64,000 bases of DNA, from the NCBI GenBank assembly GCA_016719105.1, contig JADKAQ010000004.1, forward strand, positions 372,001 to 436,000, read 5' to 3'. The DNA comes from Gemmatimonadota bacterium (GTDB lineage Bacteria > Gemmatimonadota > Gemmatimonadetes > Gemmatimonadales > Gemmatimonadaceae). The position numbers and the translations under genes are program-made. The notes beneath the pieces are model-generated. The model did no database searches and was not told where the DNA came from. It worked only from the letters and a program-made list of their open reading frames with translations. How positions within the stretch are numbered: the stretch's first letter is position 1; each line of letters starts with the position of its first letter. This document shows positions 1 through 8,452 of the stretch, one piece after another.

Positions 1-1773
1 CTGGCGTAGTTCGCTGGTATCGAGCTGGAAGTCCCAGTGCGGATAGACGGATGGCGATTGCTGCTCGGTCCCGAGGACGTAGCGCACCGAGTGCCCCATC
101 GCATCGGCAAGGGCGTTGTAGCAGGGGACGATGTAGCCCCGCTGCCCGAACAGCACCGTGCGTGCGCCTGACGGGGTGAAGAGGAGGTTGGTGAGCGACG
201 CCCCGACCGGGGAGACCACCAGTGCCGCCTCCGAGAAGAGGTCGCGTTGCTGCGAGACGGTCAGGGCGCTGGGCTCCACGCCTTCAAAGCCGAACTCCCG
301 GCAGACGGCCTCGACCTCCGGCTCGTTGAGGAGGCGTCGCATGGTGGCACCCGATCGGCGCCGCAGGTAGAGCCGTCGCGTGGGGGCCGGCGTGGGGGCC
401 AGGGTGGGGATCGTCAGCTGGCCACACAACCACTGCCACGTGCCGGCGTCGGTGCAGCCGCCGTCCTTGCGGTGGTGCACCGCCGTGACCTCATCGAACT
501 CCGCCACCTCGTCAGGCGCCACCTGCACCACACGATCGAGCGTGATCCCCAGCCACGCCATCGTCTCCACCTGGAACGGCTGCAACGGCGCCGGGACGAT
601 GAAGCGGATGTCCGGGTCGGTCAGGACCTCCGGGACCGCGGCGATGCGCCCCAGGCAATCGGCAATCCAGTGGTAGTAGTTGGCGGAGAAGTTCGACGCG
701 AGCAGGAAGGCGCGTCCGCCGCGCACCCGCTCGGCGGTCGGAGAGTGCAGGAGGAGGCGCCGGTCGTCGGTCGCCCACAGGACGCTGTTTCGTCCCTGCG
801 ACAGGACGGTGGGGAGGTCGTGGCAGCGGGGGACACCGAACTGCACGTCGGGCTCGTCGACCACACCATGCACGTACGCGCGGTCGCGTCGATCGACGGG
901 GAAGAAGAGGTCGCCCACGACCCGGGCCCCCGTGATGATGCGCACCTCTGAGGGGCCGGTGCGCACCGTGACGCGACGCGCGTGCGCGGTGCCGGCGTGG
1001 TGCACGTGATACGCGATCGACCACTCGCGCCGCGCTGGGTCGGCGGCAGACGTGGCCGGGGCGAAGCCGGGGTCGACGGTGAGGATGCCCTGCCGACCCG
1101 TCCCGAGCGCGGGGACGAGTTCGGTGAGTTGCGGCTGGCGGAGGAGGTCGAGGGCGGCCGCTTCGTCCTGGTCGGCGAAGGTGGCGAGCGCCCGTGTGAT
1201 GAGCGTGCCGGCGGTTGCCTCGCACGCCACCGCGCGCTCGGCGAACTTGCGGGCGGCGCTGGCGTGGCCGGCGCGCAGGTCGCATTCGGCGAGCGTGGCC
1301 TCGGCCACGGCGTCGTGCGGGGCGAGGGCGACGGCGGTCTGTGCCAGGGCACGCGCCCGTCCCAGCAGCTCGGGGGCGAGCATCATCGGCGCGACGTCGG
1401 GGACGCCGATCGCGCGGAAGTCGAGGCGCACCGGCTCGTCCTGCCGGCTCACGAGCGCGGCGTGCCGAATGTGCAGGAAGAGGAGGAGCTCCGCCGCCAG
1501 CCGCAACGTCTCGGCGTCGCCGTGCCCGGCGCGGGCGAGCATGGTGGCGCAGGCGGCGAAGGCCTCGAGGTCGCGATACTCGTTGGCGAGCAGCAGGGCG
1601 AGCGCCCGGTGCGCGCCAAGGTTCTCGGGGGCGATCGTGATCGCATCGCGGAGCGCCGCTTCGGCCTCGGGTACGCGACCGGCGAAGCGCAACGCCTCGG
1701 CGTGGGCCACGAGCGCATCGGCAGGGGCGATCGGGGCGCTGGGCGGTGTGGGGAAGCGAGGAGCGGCGGTCAT
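1..1773 (-). CDS. TPR-containing glycosyltransferase family 61 protein (3' end beyond left edge)
   Basis: The minus-strand frame starts at ATG 1773 and stays open for 591 codons to the left edge, so the C-terminus is missing. Residues about 20-250 are Ala/Leu-rich helical repeats of TPR type (LGAHRALALLLANEY and similar). Residues 365-369 are NYYHW in the context NFSANYYHWIADCLG, the family 61 glycosyltransferase signature, and near residue 520 comes SPVGASLTNLLF, matching the later GAxLTN block. GT61 enzymes transfer a sugar from a nucleotide donor. Acceptor and donor here are unknown; the operon context (dTDP-hexose genes upstream) suggests a surface glycan. It is the visible last gene of the operon that starts near 6000. 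The longer ORFs in other frames here are low-complexity Arg/Pro/Ala shadows. Confidence 0.88.
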   Translation of the reverse strand, partial: MTAAPRFPTPPSAPIAPADALVAHAEALRFAGRVPEAEAALRDAITIAPENLGAHRALALLLANEYRDLEAFAACATMLARAGHGDAETLRLAAELLLFLHIRHAALVSRQDEPVRLDFRAIGVPDVAPMMLAPELLGRARALAQTAVALAPHDAVAEATLAECDLRAGHASAARKFAERAVACEATAGTLITRALATFADQDEAAALDLLRQPQLTELVPALGTGRQGILTVDPGFAPATSAADPARREWSIAYHVHHAGTAHARRVTVRTGPSEVRIITGARVVGDLFFPVDRRDRAYVHGVVDEPDVQFGVPRCHDLPTVLSQGRNSVLWATDDRRLLLHSPTAERVRGGRAFLLASNFSANYYHWIADCLGRIAAVPEVLTDPDIRFIVPAPLQPFQVETMAWLGITLDRVVQVAPDEVAEFDEVTAVHHRKDGGCTDAGTWQWLCGQLTIPTLAPTPAPTRRLYLRRRSGATMRRLLNEPEVEAVCREFGFEGVEPSALTVSQQRDLFSEAALVVSPVGASLTNLLFTPSGARTVLFGQRGYIVPCYNALADAMGHSVRYVLGTEQQSPSVYPHWDFQLDTSELRQ

Positions 1774-1868
1774 GCGGAACGCGCGGCGGAAAGGGTGGTG
1801 AGGGGGCCGCGAGCGGACACGCGGGTGGCGCGAGGCGGTACGATGAGGCGGACGGTGAGCATGGCGTG

Positions 1869-3332
1869 TCAGGCCGCGACCGCACCGGCGCCGTCGGCGC
1901 CGTCGGCCTGAGAGACCGTCCGTCCGGTCGCCGCGAAGACGAGACGCGCCGCCTTCATCCCCTGCACGATCTGGTCATTGAGTGAGGCCACCCCGAAGCC
2001 CGCGGCAGGTGCAACCGGGACGATCGGGAGACCGCACGCGTCGATGCGCTGCCGCATGTCATGGATGGTGTCGCGATTGTCGGCGCTCGGCAAGACGAGC
2101 GCGCGGCGAATCCTGATGATCCGGTGCGCCACGAAGCCGGCATCGCCGGTGGTTATCCCGACCCGCGCGAGCGCGGCCTGCGTGAGCGCCAGGAGCGCGT
2201 CGTCGTCGGCCGGGGCGTCGGCGCCACCCCATTCGACGCTGAGGCGCACCAGCGCCTCGTCCGGCACGCCGGCGTTGGCGCTCTGGTTGGTGATCCGGAA
2301 TGGCATGGCCTGGTCGTCCGGGACGATCACCGTCCCCACGTCGGGCGCAGCCATCTCGGCACGCGACACCAGGGCGAGGACGATGACGACCGGGGTTCGC
2401 ACCACCGGGGCGACGGGGGCGTTCCCCGTGATCGTCGCGAGGTCTTCGAGGTCGTGCCCCCAGATGAGGCGCGTCCCGCGCACGGCGCCATCGTCGAGTT
2501 CTACGCGGATCCCCGCCGAGTCCGCGTGCACACCACAGGCCCGTCGAACGATATGCGTCAGGAGCGGTGATCCCTCGAGGCGTCGGACAATGGCTGGCAC
2601 CAGGTCGGCGACGGCGCCGCCGCGCACGACATGGAACGGGATCTCGGAGAGCAGCTCGTCGCCTCCCGCGAAGGCGGCGGCGAGCGTTTCGGTCCCGAAC
2701 AGCGGGAGCCACGCCGACCGCGCGTGCCGTGCGAGGAGTTCGGAACTCGGGCTGCCGGTGACCTTTCGCGCAAACGGCTCGAAGCAGCTGTGGTGCAGCA
2801 CCGCGCCGTGGTTGGCGATGGAGGCCACTTCGTACGAGGCGCTGTCGTCGCGCGGCGCGAGGTGCTGACGCTGGACGTGCTGCGCGTGCTGGTCGGTGGC
2901 GAGCATCGCCTCCAGCTCGGCGCGCGCGTGCGCGCGCAGCCACGAGGGGAGGGCGCGAACGCCTTCGAGGCGCGCATCGCACACGAAGTCGGGAATCAAG
3001 CGACCGTCCGACCACATGACGAAACCCGGGGCGCGCCCGATCGAGATGCCGAGCGACACCGTGTAGCTGGCGAGCAGGTTTCCGAAGCGCCCGCCGTCGT
3101 TCCTCGCGTCGGGATCGTACGTGACGGGATCGGGGAAGCCGGTGGCGTTCGGCTCGCCGAAGTCGAAGACCACCAGCCCACGGTCGAATCGCGCGTCGCC
3201 GAGTCGTTCGCCGGCGAAGTGCCCGCCGAGCCGCGACGTGGGCGTGACGAGCGTGACGGGGTGACCTGCCCCCGTCAGCTGGTCGCACGCGACGAGCGCC
3301 GCCAGTGAGCCGCCGTAGACGATGGTGGTCAC
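1869..3332 (-). CDS. FAD/NAD(P)-binding oxidoreductase, UDP-galactopyranose-mutase-like fold
   Basis: The protein has 487 aa. The N-terminus TTIVYGGSLAALVA is a Rossmann dinucleotide-binding loop, followed by a GGHF motif typical of flavoprotein amine-oxidase/UGM-like enzymes. Residues 130-250 carry a substrate-like domain (SYEVASIANHGAVLHHSCFE). I chose GTG 3332 because it overlaps the upstream stop by four bases (GTGA), a translational-coupling junction. The exact reaction is not recognisable. A role in modifying a glycan precursor is inferred from its place between the acetyltransferase and the GT61 gene. It lacks the full GxGxxG consensus (GGSLAA instead), so cofactor binding is probable rather than certain. 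Confidence 0.75.
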   Translation of the reverse strand: MTTIVYGGSLAALVACDQLTGAGHPVTLVTPTSRLGGHFAGERLGDARFDRGLVVFDFGEPNATGFPDPVTYDPDARNDGGRFGNLLASYTVSLGISIGRAPGFVMWSDGRLIPDFVCDARLEGVRALPSWLRAHARAELEAMLATDQHAQHVQRQHLAPRDDSASYEVASIANHGAVLHHSCFEPFARKVTGSPSSELLARHARSAWLPLFGTETLAAAFAGGDELLSEIPFHVVRGGAVADLVPAIVRRLEGSPLLTHIVRRACGVHADSAGIRVELDDGAVRGTRLIWGHDLEDLATITGNAPVAPVVRTPVVIVLALVSRAEMAAPDVGTVIVPDDQAMPFRITNQSANAGVPDEALVRLSVEWGGADAPADDDALLALTQAALARVGITTGDAGFVAHRIIRIRRALVLPSADNRDTIHDMRQRIDACGLPIVPVAPAAGFGVASLNDQIVQGMKAARLVFAATGRTVSQADGADGAGAVAA

Positions 3333-4345
3333 GCGTCGAGTCCCTTGGCCAAGGTGTACTTGGGTGAGACGTCGAAGCCGAGGCTGCGCTTGAAGGACAT
3401 CTTTCGCTCGTTGGGCACACCGCTCTGGCTCGCGATCCCGAAGTCGAGCAGCGCGATGCCGTGATCGCGGCACCAGTCGTGGATGTGCGCGACGAGCAGC
3501 GTGACCGGGCTCAGTCGCTCCACGCCGTCGACCTCGCCCAGATAGAAGATGTAGAGTGCCTCCGCCGAGAGCCGGATGCAGACGCTGGCGGCGATCATCT
3601 CCTCTCCGCGGAAGACGCCGAACCAATGCACCGACCCCGGGATCACGGTACTCAACTCGAGGAGTGCCTCGAGCGTCATGGTCATCGGGCGGCCGAGTCG
3701 CGTGCGATTCTGCACGTTGACGCTGTAGGCATCGGCGCGCTCGTTGGGGCGGAGCGCACGGGCAAACATCCCCAGCCGATCGGCGCCTTTCACGATCGAA
3801 CGGTTGGCGCCGGTCATGCGGCTGGCGAGCGGTTCGTCGCCGACCCACACATGGAAGTTGAGATCAGGGGCTGACGGTCGGTAGCCGAGGCGCAGGTAGG
3901 CATTCATCCACTCGGCGTGGGCCGCTTCCTCGTGTGCAGCTGGCGGAAGCGTGATCTGGAGGTGGCGGATGTCGCGCGCCCGCAGTTCTGCCTCGGTCAC
4001 CGCGATCAGGCGCGTGGCGAGCGAGAGCGGAAGCGGTGAGAACGGCGTGTAGTAGGCGCCGTATGGGCCGTGCGCCCCGGAGCGGGCCTCACCCGGCGCC
4101 GTCTCGGCAAACCAGGCCGTGGCGAGGACGGCGCCGTTCGACGCATCCAACGCGGTGGCGTACCACGCCCGGTTGAACGACGCCGCGTGCAAGCGAAAGA
4201 AGGCCGGCGAGCGGCAGATGTCGGCCGCCGGGGCCAGGCGATCGCCCGGGTCCTGCAACAGTGCGACGTCGAGTGACGTGTCCGCCGAGGGACGACGAAT
4301 CGCGGGGGCCAGCGGCGAGGAGGCAATGGTATCGTGCTCAGGCAT
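3329..4345 (-). CDS. GNAT/FemAB-like acyltransferase
   Basis: The 338-aa protein has the duplicated GNAT layout of FemAB or BioF2-like acyltransferases. The C-terminal half contains WFGVFRGEEMIAASVCIRL and ALYIFYLGEVDGVERLSP, the beta-strand and acyl-CoA-loop pattern, and ends with DFGIASQSGVPNERKMSFKR, close to the 'lDfGgs...g...FK..f' tail of this superfamily. Members N-acylate sugars or peptidoglycan amino groups. Acylating an amino sugar is inferred from the neighbouring dTDP-sugar genes, not shown. The start ATG 4345 overlaps the stop of the small upstream ORF by eight bases, and its own stop overlaps the next gene by four, so it is part of a coupled operon. Confidence 0.78.
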   Translation of the reverse strand: MPEHDTIASSPLAPAIRRPSADTSLDVALLQDPGDRLAPAADICRSPAFFRLHAASFNRAWYATALDASNGAVLATAWFAETAPGEARSGAHGPYGAYYTPFSPLPLSLATRLIAVTEAELRARDIRHLQITLPPAAHEEAAHAEWMNAYLRLGYRPSAPDLNFHVWVGDEPLASRMTGANRSIVKGADRLGMFARALRPNERADAYSVNVQNRTRLGRPMTMTLEALLELSTVIPGSVHWFGVFRGEEMIAASVCIRLSAEALYIFYLGEVDGVERLSPVTLLVAHIHDWCRDHGIALLDFGIASQSGVPNERKMSFKRSLGFDVSPKYTLAKGLDA

Positions 4346-4511
4346 GCGCGGGGCGTCTGGCGTCGGACAGCACGTCGTCGATCACCCGGTCGACGTCGTG
4401 GGATGTCATGATGGGCGAGTGTGGAAGGTCCCGCGTCGTCGCGAAGTGCCGCGCGGTCCGGGGAGGGGGCGGCGCGGGGGTGCGCTCACGGGACGGCGCG
4501 TTAGGCAGCAT
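4338..4511 (-). CDS. Small 57-aa ORF between the cupin and acyltransferase genes
   Basis: ATG 4511 lies inside the last codons of the cupin gene (11-bp overlap) and the TGA at 4340-4338 lies inside the first codons of the acyltransferase gene (8-bp overlap), so it fills an otherwise empty 155-bp gap. The first 20 residues are Pro/Arg-rich. The rest (TTRDLPHSPIMTSHDVDRV and following) reads like a normal soluble protein tail. By eye it resembles the C-terminal helix of DegT/DnrJ/StrS sugar aminotransferases, the enzyme expected next to an FdtA-type isomerase, so it may be a remnant of one. It may equally be a genuine microprotein. No function can be assigned. Confidence 0.5.
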   Translation of the reverse strand: MLPNAPSRERTPAPPPPRTARHFATTRDLPHSPIMTSHDVDRVIDDVLSDARRPAHA

Positions 4512-4938
4512 GAATCACCCCGCGCGCCTCGAGCCACGACGCATGCTCACGGATGTAGGCGTGCCGTGCATCGCGACTGTCGGTGTCGGCCAGCACGAGC
4601 ACCACGGTGCCGAGCGCGAAGTCGCGCAGTTCCACCCAGAGCGTCGCCGGCACGAGGACGGCGCCGGTGATGGACGAAATCGGGATGCTCCGCGACGACC
4701 GTCCGTCCTCTACACGAATCGTCAGCGCCCCGGCGACGCAGACGATGAGTTCGGAGGTCAGCATGTTGGCATGGTGCCCGCGCGAGCCACCCGTCGGGAC
4801 GTTGGTGATCACGAGGGCACGACGCACGTCGAAGGGGAGTTCCGAGACGCGCTCGAGCACCGTGAGGCTTCCGCATGCATCGCTGTGCTGCGGGAGCCCG
4901 ATCAGGCGGCAGTCTCCGACGCTGGCCCCCGCCGTCAT
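4501..4938 (-). CDS. Sugar 3,4-ketoisomerase-like cupin (FdtA/QdtA/WxcM-C family)
   Basis: A 145-aa single-domain protein. It carries the family core: LVITNVPTGGSRGHHAN (residues 43-59), with the His pair at 55-56 as in FdtA/QdtA, then the beta-strand LTSELIVCVAGALTI and VPATLWVELRDFALGTVVLV. Family members convert dTDP-4-keto-6-deoxyglucose to the 3-keto isomer, before transamination to a 3-amino-3,6-dideoxyhexose. The substrate would come directly from the dehydratase gene upstream. ATG 4938 overlaps the dehydratase stop (ATGA), which fixes the start. No aminotransferase gene follows within the window, which is unusual for this pathway. The characteristic tail is degenerate (ADTDSRDARHAYIREH), so activity is probable, not certain. 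Confidence 0.8.
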   Translation of the reverse strand: MTAGASVGDCRLIGLPQHSDACGSLTVLERVSELPFDVRRALVITNVPTGGSRGHHANMLTSELIVCVAGALTIRVEDGRSSRSIPISSITGAVLVPATLWVELRDFALGTVVLVLADTDSRDARHAYIREHASWLEARGVIHAA

Positions 4939-5999
4939 GCCGCCGCTCCCAGGCCGAGGCGTGATTCGTCGTATCGATCGCCCATCACCTCCGTGACCCA
5001 CGCGCGGTTGGCCGCGTACCAGGCTACCGTTTCGGGGAGTGCCTGCGCGAAGGCGCGCTGGGGCGTCCAGTCGAGGGCGGCGGTCGTGCGCGAGGCGTCG
5101 ACGGCGTAGCGGAAATCGTGGCCGGGGCGGTCGGCGACGTGCGTCACCAGGCGGCGCCGGGTACCGCCGTCAGATGCAATCGCGTCCACGGCGTCGCAGA
5201 TGGCGTGCACCACGTCGAGATTCGTGCGCTCGGTCGCGCCACCGAACAGGTAGGTCGCCCCGGGCGTCCCACGCTCGAGCGCCGCCACGAGGCCGCGCAC
5301 GTGGTCCTCCACGTGCACCCAATCACGCACCTGCCGCCCGGTCCCGTACACCGGGATGGCGTCGCCAGCCAACGCCTTCCGGATCACGAGGGGGATCAGC
5401 TTGTCCGGGTACTGATACGGCCCGTAGTTGTTGGAGCAGTTGGTGACAATGACCGGGAGCCCGTACGTCTGCCGCCAGGCGCGCGCGAAGTGATCGCTGG
5501 CGGCCTTCGACGCGGCGTAGGGTGAGGTGGGGCGGTAGGGTGAGGCCGTGGTGAAGGTCCCCGCGGCGTCGAGTGCGCCGAAGACCTCATCGGTGGAGAC
5601 GTGCACGAAGCGGAAGTCGCGGCGCCCGTCCGACGGGCGAGCGTTCCAGTAGCGCGTCGCCTGCTCGAGGAGGGTGAACGTCCCCACGACGTTGCTGTGC
5701 ACGAAGGCGGCCGGTCCGTCGATCGACCGGTCCACGTGCGACTCGGCCGCGAGGTGAATCACCGCGCGTGGACGGTGCCGAACGAAAAGGCCCTCGACCG
5801 ACGCCGCATTGGCGATGTCGCCGTGCTCGAACGTGTGCAGCGGCGACCGGGCGGCGTGACCGAGCGAGGTCAGGTGACCCGCATAGGTCAGGGCGTCCAC
5901 GGTCACGACCGGGATGCCGCGCTCCAGGACGAGGTGCCTGACGAGCGCGGAGCCGATGAAGCCTGCCCCGCCAGTGACGAGAATCGGTGCCTCGTGCAC
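4935..5999 (-). CDS. rfbB: dTDP-glucose 4,6-dehydratase
   Basis: An extended short-chain dehydrogenase of about 354 aa, the usual RfbB length. The NAD-binding loop VTGGAGFIGS is at residues 8-17, the catalytic STDEVFG at about 135-141 (Thr-Asp-Glu), and the Tyr-Lys pair in YAASK at 161-165. DRSIDGP and NNYGPYQYPDKLIPL are further RfbB hallmarks. It removes water from dTDP-glucose to give dTDP-4-keto-6-deoxyglucose in the cytoplasm. I prefer GTG 5999, which has AGGGGA six bases upstream; ATG 6026 is the alternative and adds nine residues. It is the first gene of the minus-strand glycan operon; dTDP-glucose synthesis genes (rfbA) are not in view. Confidence 0.93.
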   Translation of the reverse strand: MHEAPILVTGGAGFIGSALVRHLVLERGIPVVTVDALTYAGHLTSLGHAARSPLHTFEHGDIANAASVEGLFVRHRPRAVIHLAAESHVDRSIDGPAAFVHSNVVGTFTLLEQATRYWNARPSDGRRDFRFVHVSTDEVFGALDAAGTFTTASPYRPTSPYAASKAASDHFARAWRQTYGLPVIVTNCSNNYGPYQYPDKLIPLVIRKALAGDAIPVYGTGRQVRDWVHVEDHVRGLVAALERGTPGATYLFGGATERTNLDVVHAICDAVDAIASDGGTRRRLVTHVADRPGHDFRYAVDASRTTAALDWTPQRAFAQALPETVAWYAANRAWVTEVMGDRYDESRLGLGAAA

Positions 6000-6393
6000 G
6001 AACGTTCCCCTGGGTGATGGCGGCATGCCGAGCTCGCGAACCCGGGCCGCATCGACGAGGGAAAGGCAAGCCGGGGGCCACCCGGCAACGGCGGGCTGCC
6101 GGCGTCGTGTCGTCCCGTGCTAAGTCGTGCGTCGCTGGCGGGTTAGAGCAGCTGACGGGGGCACGCACCCGTCGCGTCCATCGCCCCTGCTCCCCGCCGT
6201 CGCGATCGGATCGAGGCACTTCTTGCCGATCGCACGGGGACGTTTCGGTGCACGGCGGCCGATTGTGCCGCTCGTCACCTTCGCAGCGTGCGGCATCAGG
6301 GAGGCGCAAGGCGCGGGCGCTGCGCATCGCGGCGAGCGACCACGCGGGTCGTGACCCCCCTCCGGCTCGTGACGTCCTTGGACAGAGTTCGAC
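6000..6393. other. Divergent intergenic region between rfbB and the diguanylate cyclase
   Basis: About 390 bp separating two divergently transcribed genes, so promoters for both should lie here. I see no convincing coding frame, no clear -35/-10 pair and no strong hairpin. Confidence 0.5.
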
Positions 6394-8280
6394 ATGACAT
6401 CCCTGACCCGCCCGACTCCTCCCGTTCCGATGCCCGCCCTGGGCGCCGGCGCCTCGCGCGCATCGGCAACCCGAGGCGCGGTCTTTCCGCACGTCAGCGC
6501 CGGGATCACGACGTCGATCGGGATCCTGATCCTGGTGGGCTGGACGATGCGCGTCCCGGAGATGCGCGCGCTCGGGCCGGCGACGAACGCGTCCACCAAT
6601 CCCACCGCGGCGCTGTGCTTCGTTGGACTCGGCGCGGCGCTGTGGCTCATGGCAACCTCGATCGAACGAAGTCGTGGCTGGCTCGTGGCGCGCGCGCTCG
6701 CCGCGGCGGTCATCGTGGCGGGGGGCGTGCGACTCTTCGGCGCCGTGGTGGGACAGGCGGGCGGTATCGACACGGTCCTCTTCCACGATGCGATGGCCGC
6801 AACCGGCGACGGGCGGTCGAATCGCATGGCCGTCGCCGCGGCCGTCAACTTCACGCTGCTTGGGACGTCGATTCTCCTGCTCGCGCACCGAGTGCAGGCG
6901 CGCGAAGCGCTGGCGCAGGTGCTCGCCATCGTCGTGCTCGCGCTGTCGCAGGTGGCCTTGCTCGCGCACGCCTATCGCAGTGGATGGTTCGAGACCATCG
7001 GGCACTTCAATCGCATGGCCGTGCCGACGAGCGTGGCGTTCTCGCTGATGGCGCTCGGGGTGCTCTCGCTGCGCCGCGAGTCGGGAGTCCTCGCGGTGGT
7101 GCTGAGCGATGGCCCTGGCGGGACCATGGCGCGCGGCCTGCTCCCCGCCGGCTTCCTCGCGCCGGCCGTATTCGGCTGGATCGCGATCTGGGGGCTGCGC
7201 AGCTCGTCGCGCGCGGAGCAGCCCGATCTCGTCATCATGCTCTTCGTCGTGGCGATGATCCTGGTGTTCGTGGGGCTCATCGCGTGGAACGCGACCCAGG
7301 TGCATCACACGCACGTGGACCGCACCCGGGCCGAGGCCGCGCTGCGCGACAGCGAAGTGCGATTCCGGCTGCTCGCCGAGAACGGGAGCGACGTCGTCTC
7401 GCTGCACGATCCGTCGGGACGGGTGGCGTACATCTCCCCCTCGTGCGAACGCGTCCTCGGCTTCACACCGGACGAGGTGATGCGCATGAGCCCGTTCGCC
7501 ATGGTGCATCCGGACGACGGCGACCGGCTGCGCCGGCACTTCGACGACCTCCTGCGCGGGGCACCCGTGACGGCGATCTCCTGTCGCATGCTGCACAAGA
7601 CGGGGAAGCACCTCTGGCTGGAGATGATGTGGCGCTCGGTGGCCGACGGCGAAGGGCGCGTCGTTAGGCTGCAGGCGTCGTCGCGCGACGTGACCGAACG
7701 CAAGGACTACGAGCGCCAGCTCGAGGACGCGCGGCGCAAGCTGCAGACGCACCAGGAGAGCCTGCTCGAGGCGAATGCCCGCTTGGCGGCGCTCGCCTCG
7801 CACGATGGCCTCACGGGGCTCAAGAACCGGCGCGCCTTCGAGGAGCGCCTGGTCGAGGAACTCGCACGCATCCGGCGCAGCGGGCAGCCGGTCTCGTTGC
7901 TCCTGCTCGACATCGACCACTTCAAGGCGTTCAACGACTCCTTCGGCCATCCGCGCGGCGACGAGGTCCTGCGGTCAGTCGCCCGACTCCTGAGCCGGGC
8001 CATCCGCGACACCGACATCGCCGTCCGCTACGGCGGCGAGGAGTTCGCGATCGTGCTCCCGAACACCGACCCCGAGGGCGCGGCGATGATGGGAGAGCGG
8101 TTGCGCCTCGCGATCGAGGAGGCGCCGTGGGCCGAGCGTGCGATCACGATCAGCGTCGGCGCGGCCACGGCCACGTCGCACACCACCGTCGTGACCGAAC
8201 TGCTGGAGCACGCCGATCGCGCGCTCTACCGGTCCAAGCAGGGCGGGCGCAATCGCGTGACGCTCGCCGAGGCGGCCTAG
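6394..8280 (+). CDS. Membrane-bound PAS-GGDEF diguanylate cyclase
   Basis: A 628-aa protein. Residues 30-310 hold about eight hydrophobic segments with short loops, an integral-membrane sensor of MASE type. Residues about 320-440 are a PAS domain (VRFRLLAENGSDVVSLHDPS ... FTPDEVMRMSPFAMVHPDD) with a PAC motif before a short coiled coil. Residues 465-625 are a GGDEF domain with DGLTGLKNRRAF, DIDHFKAFND and the active-site RYGGEEF. The intact GGEEF and metal Asp predict synthesis of cyclic di-GMP from two GTP. I see no RxxD inhibitory site five residues before GGEEF. The gene stands alone, and the signal sensed is unknown. Confidence 0.93.
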   Translation: MTSLTRPTPPVPMPALGAGASRASATRGAVFPHVSAGITTSIGILILVGWTMRVPEMRALGPATNASTNPTAALCFVGLGAALWLMATSIERSRGWLVARALAAAVIVAGGVRLFGAVVGQAGGIDTVLFHDAMAATGDGRSNRMAVAAAVNFTLLGTSILLLAHRVQAREALAQVLAIVVLALSQVALLAHAYRSGWFETIGHFNRMAVPTSVAFSLMALGVLSLRRESGVLAVVLSDGPGGTMARGLLPAGFLAPAVFGWIAIWGLRSSSRAEQPDLVIMLFVVAMILVFVGLIAWNATQVHHTHVDRTRAEAALRDSEVRFRLLAENGSDVVSLHDPSGRVAYISPSCERVLGFTPDEVMRMSPFAMVHPDDGDRLRRHFDDLLRGAPVTAISCRMLHKTGKHLWLEMMWRSVADGEGRVVRLQASSRDVTERKDYERQLEDARRKLQTHQESLLEANARLAALASHDGLTGLKNRRAFEERLVEELARIRRSGQPVSLLLLDIDHFKAFNDSFGHPRGDEVLRSVARLLSRAIRDTDIAVRYGGEEFAIVLPNTDPEGAAMMGERLRLAIEEAPWAERAITISVGAATATSHTTVVTELLEHADRALYRSKQGGRNRVTLAEAA

Positions 8281-8452
8281 CCGCCACCGCGCCACTGGCC
8301 GGTGGATGGGATTCCGGCTGGCGCGTTGCGCTCGCCCCCCGGGGGCGGGAGCGCCGAGGGCGGTCCCGGGTGCTTGGCATGGTGCACTCCGGCGGGCTAA
8401 TGTGAGCGGACCTTCGCTCGACTGTTCCCGTCATCCCTTCGCTCCTGCCCGC

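Noticed and set aside
512..1885. Long minus-strand ORF of 457 codons in the left 2 kb
   Set aside because: Arg/Pro/Ser-rich with no domain; the true gene is the other minus frame, which carries GT61 motifs and runs off the left edge.
5587..7950. 787-codon minus-strand ORF across rfbB and the diguanylate cyclase
   Set aside because: Antisense shadow: His/Arg/Gly-rich and overlapping two genes with clear domains.
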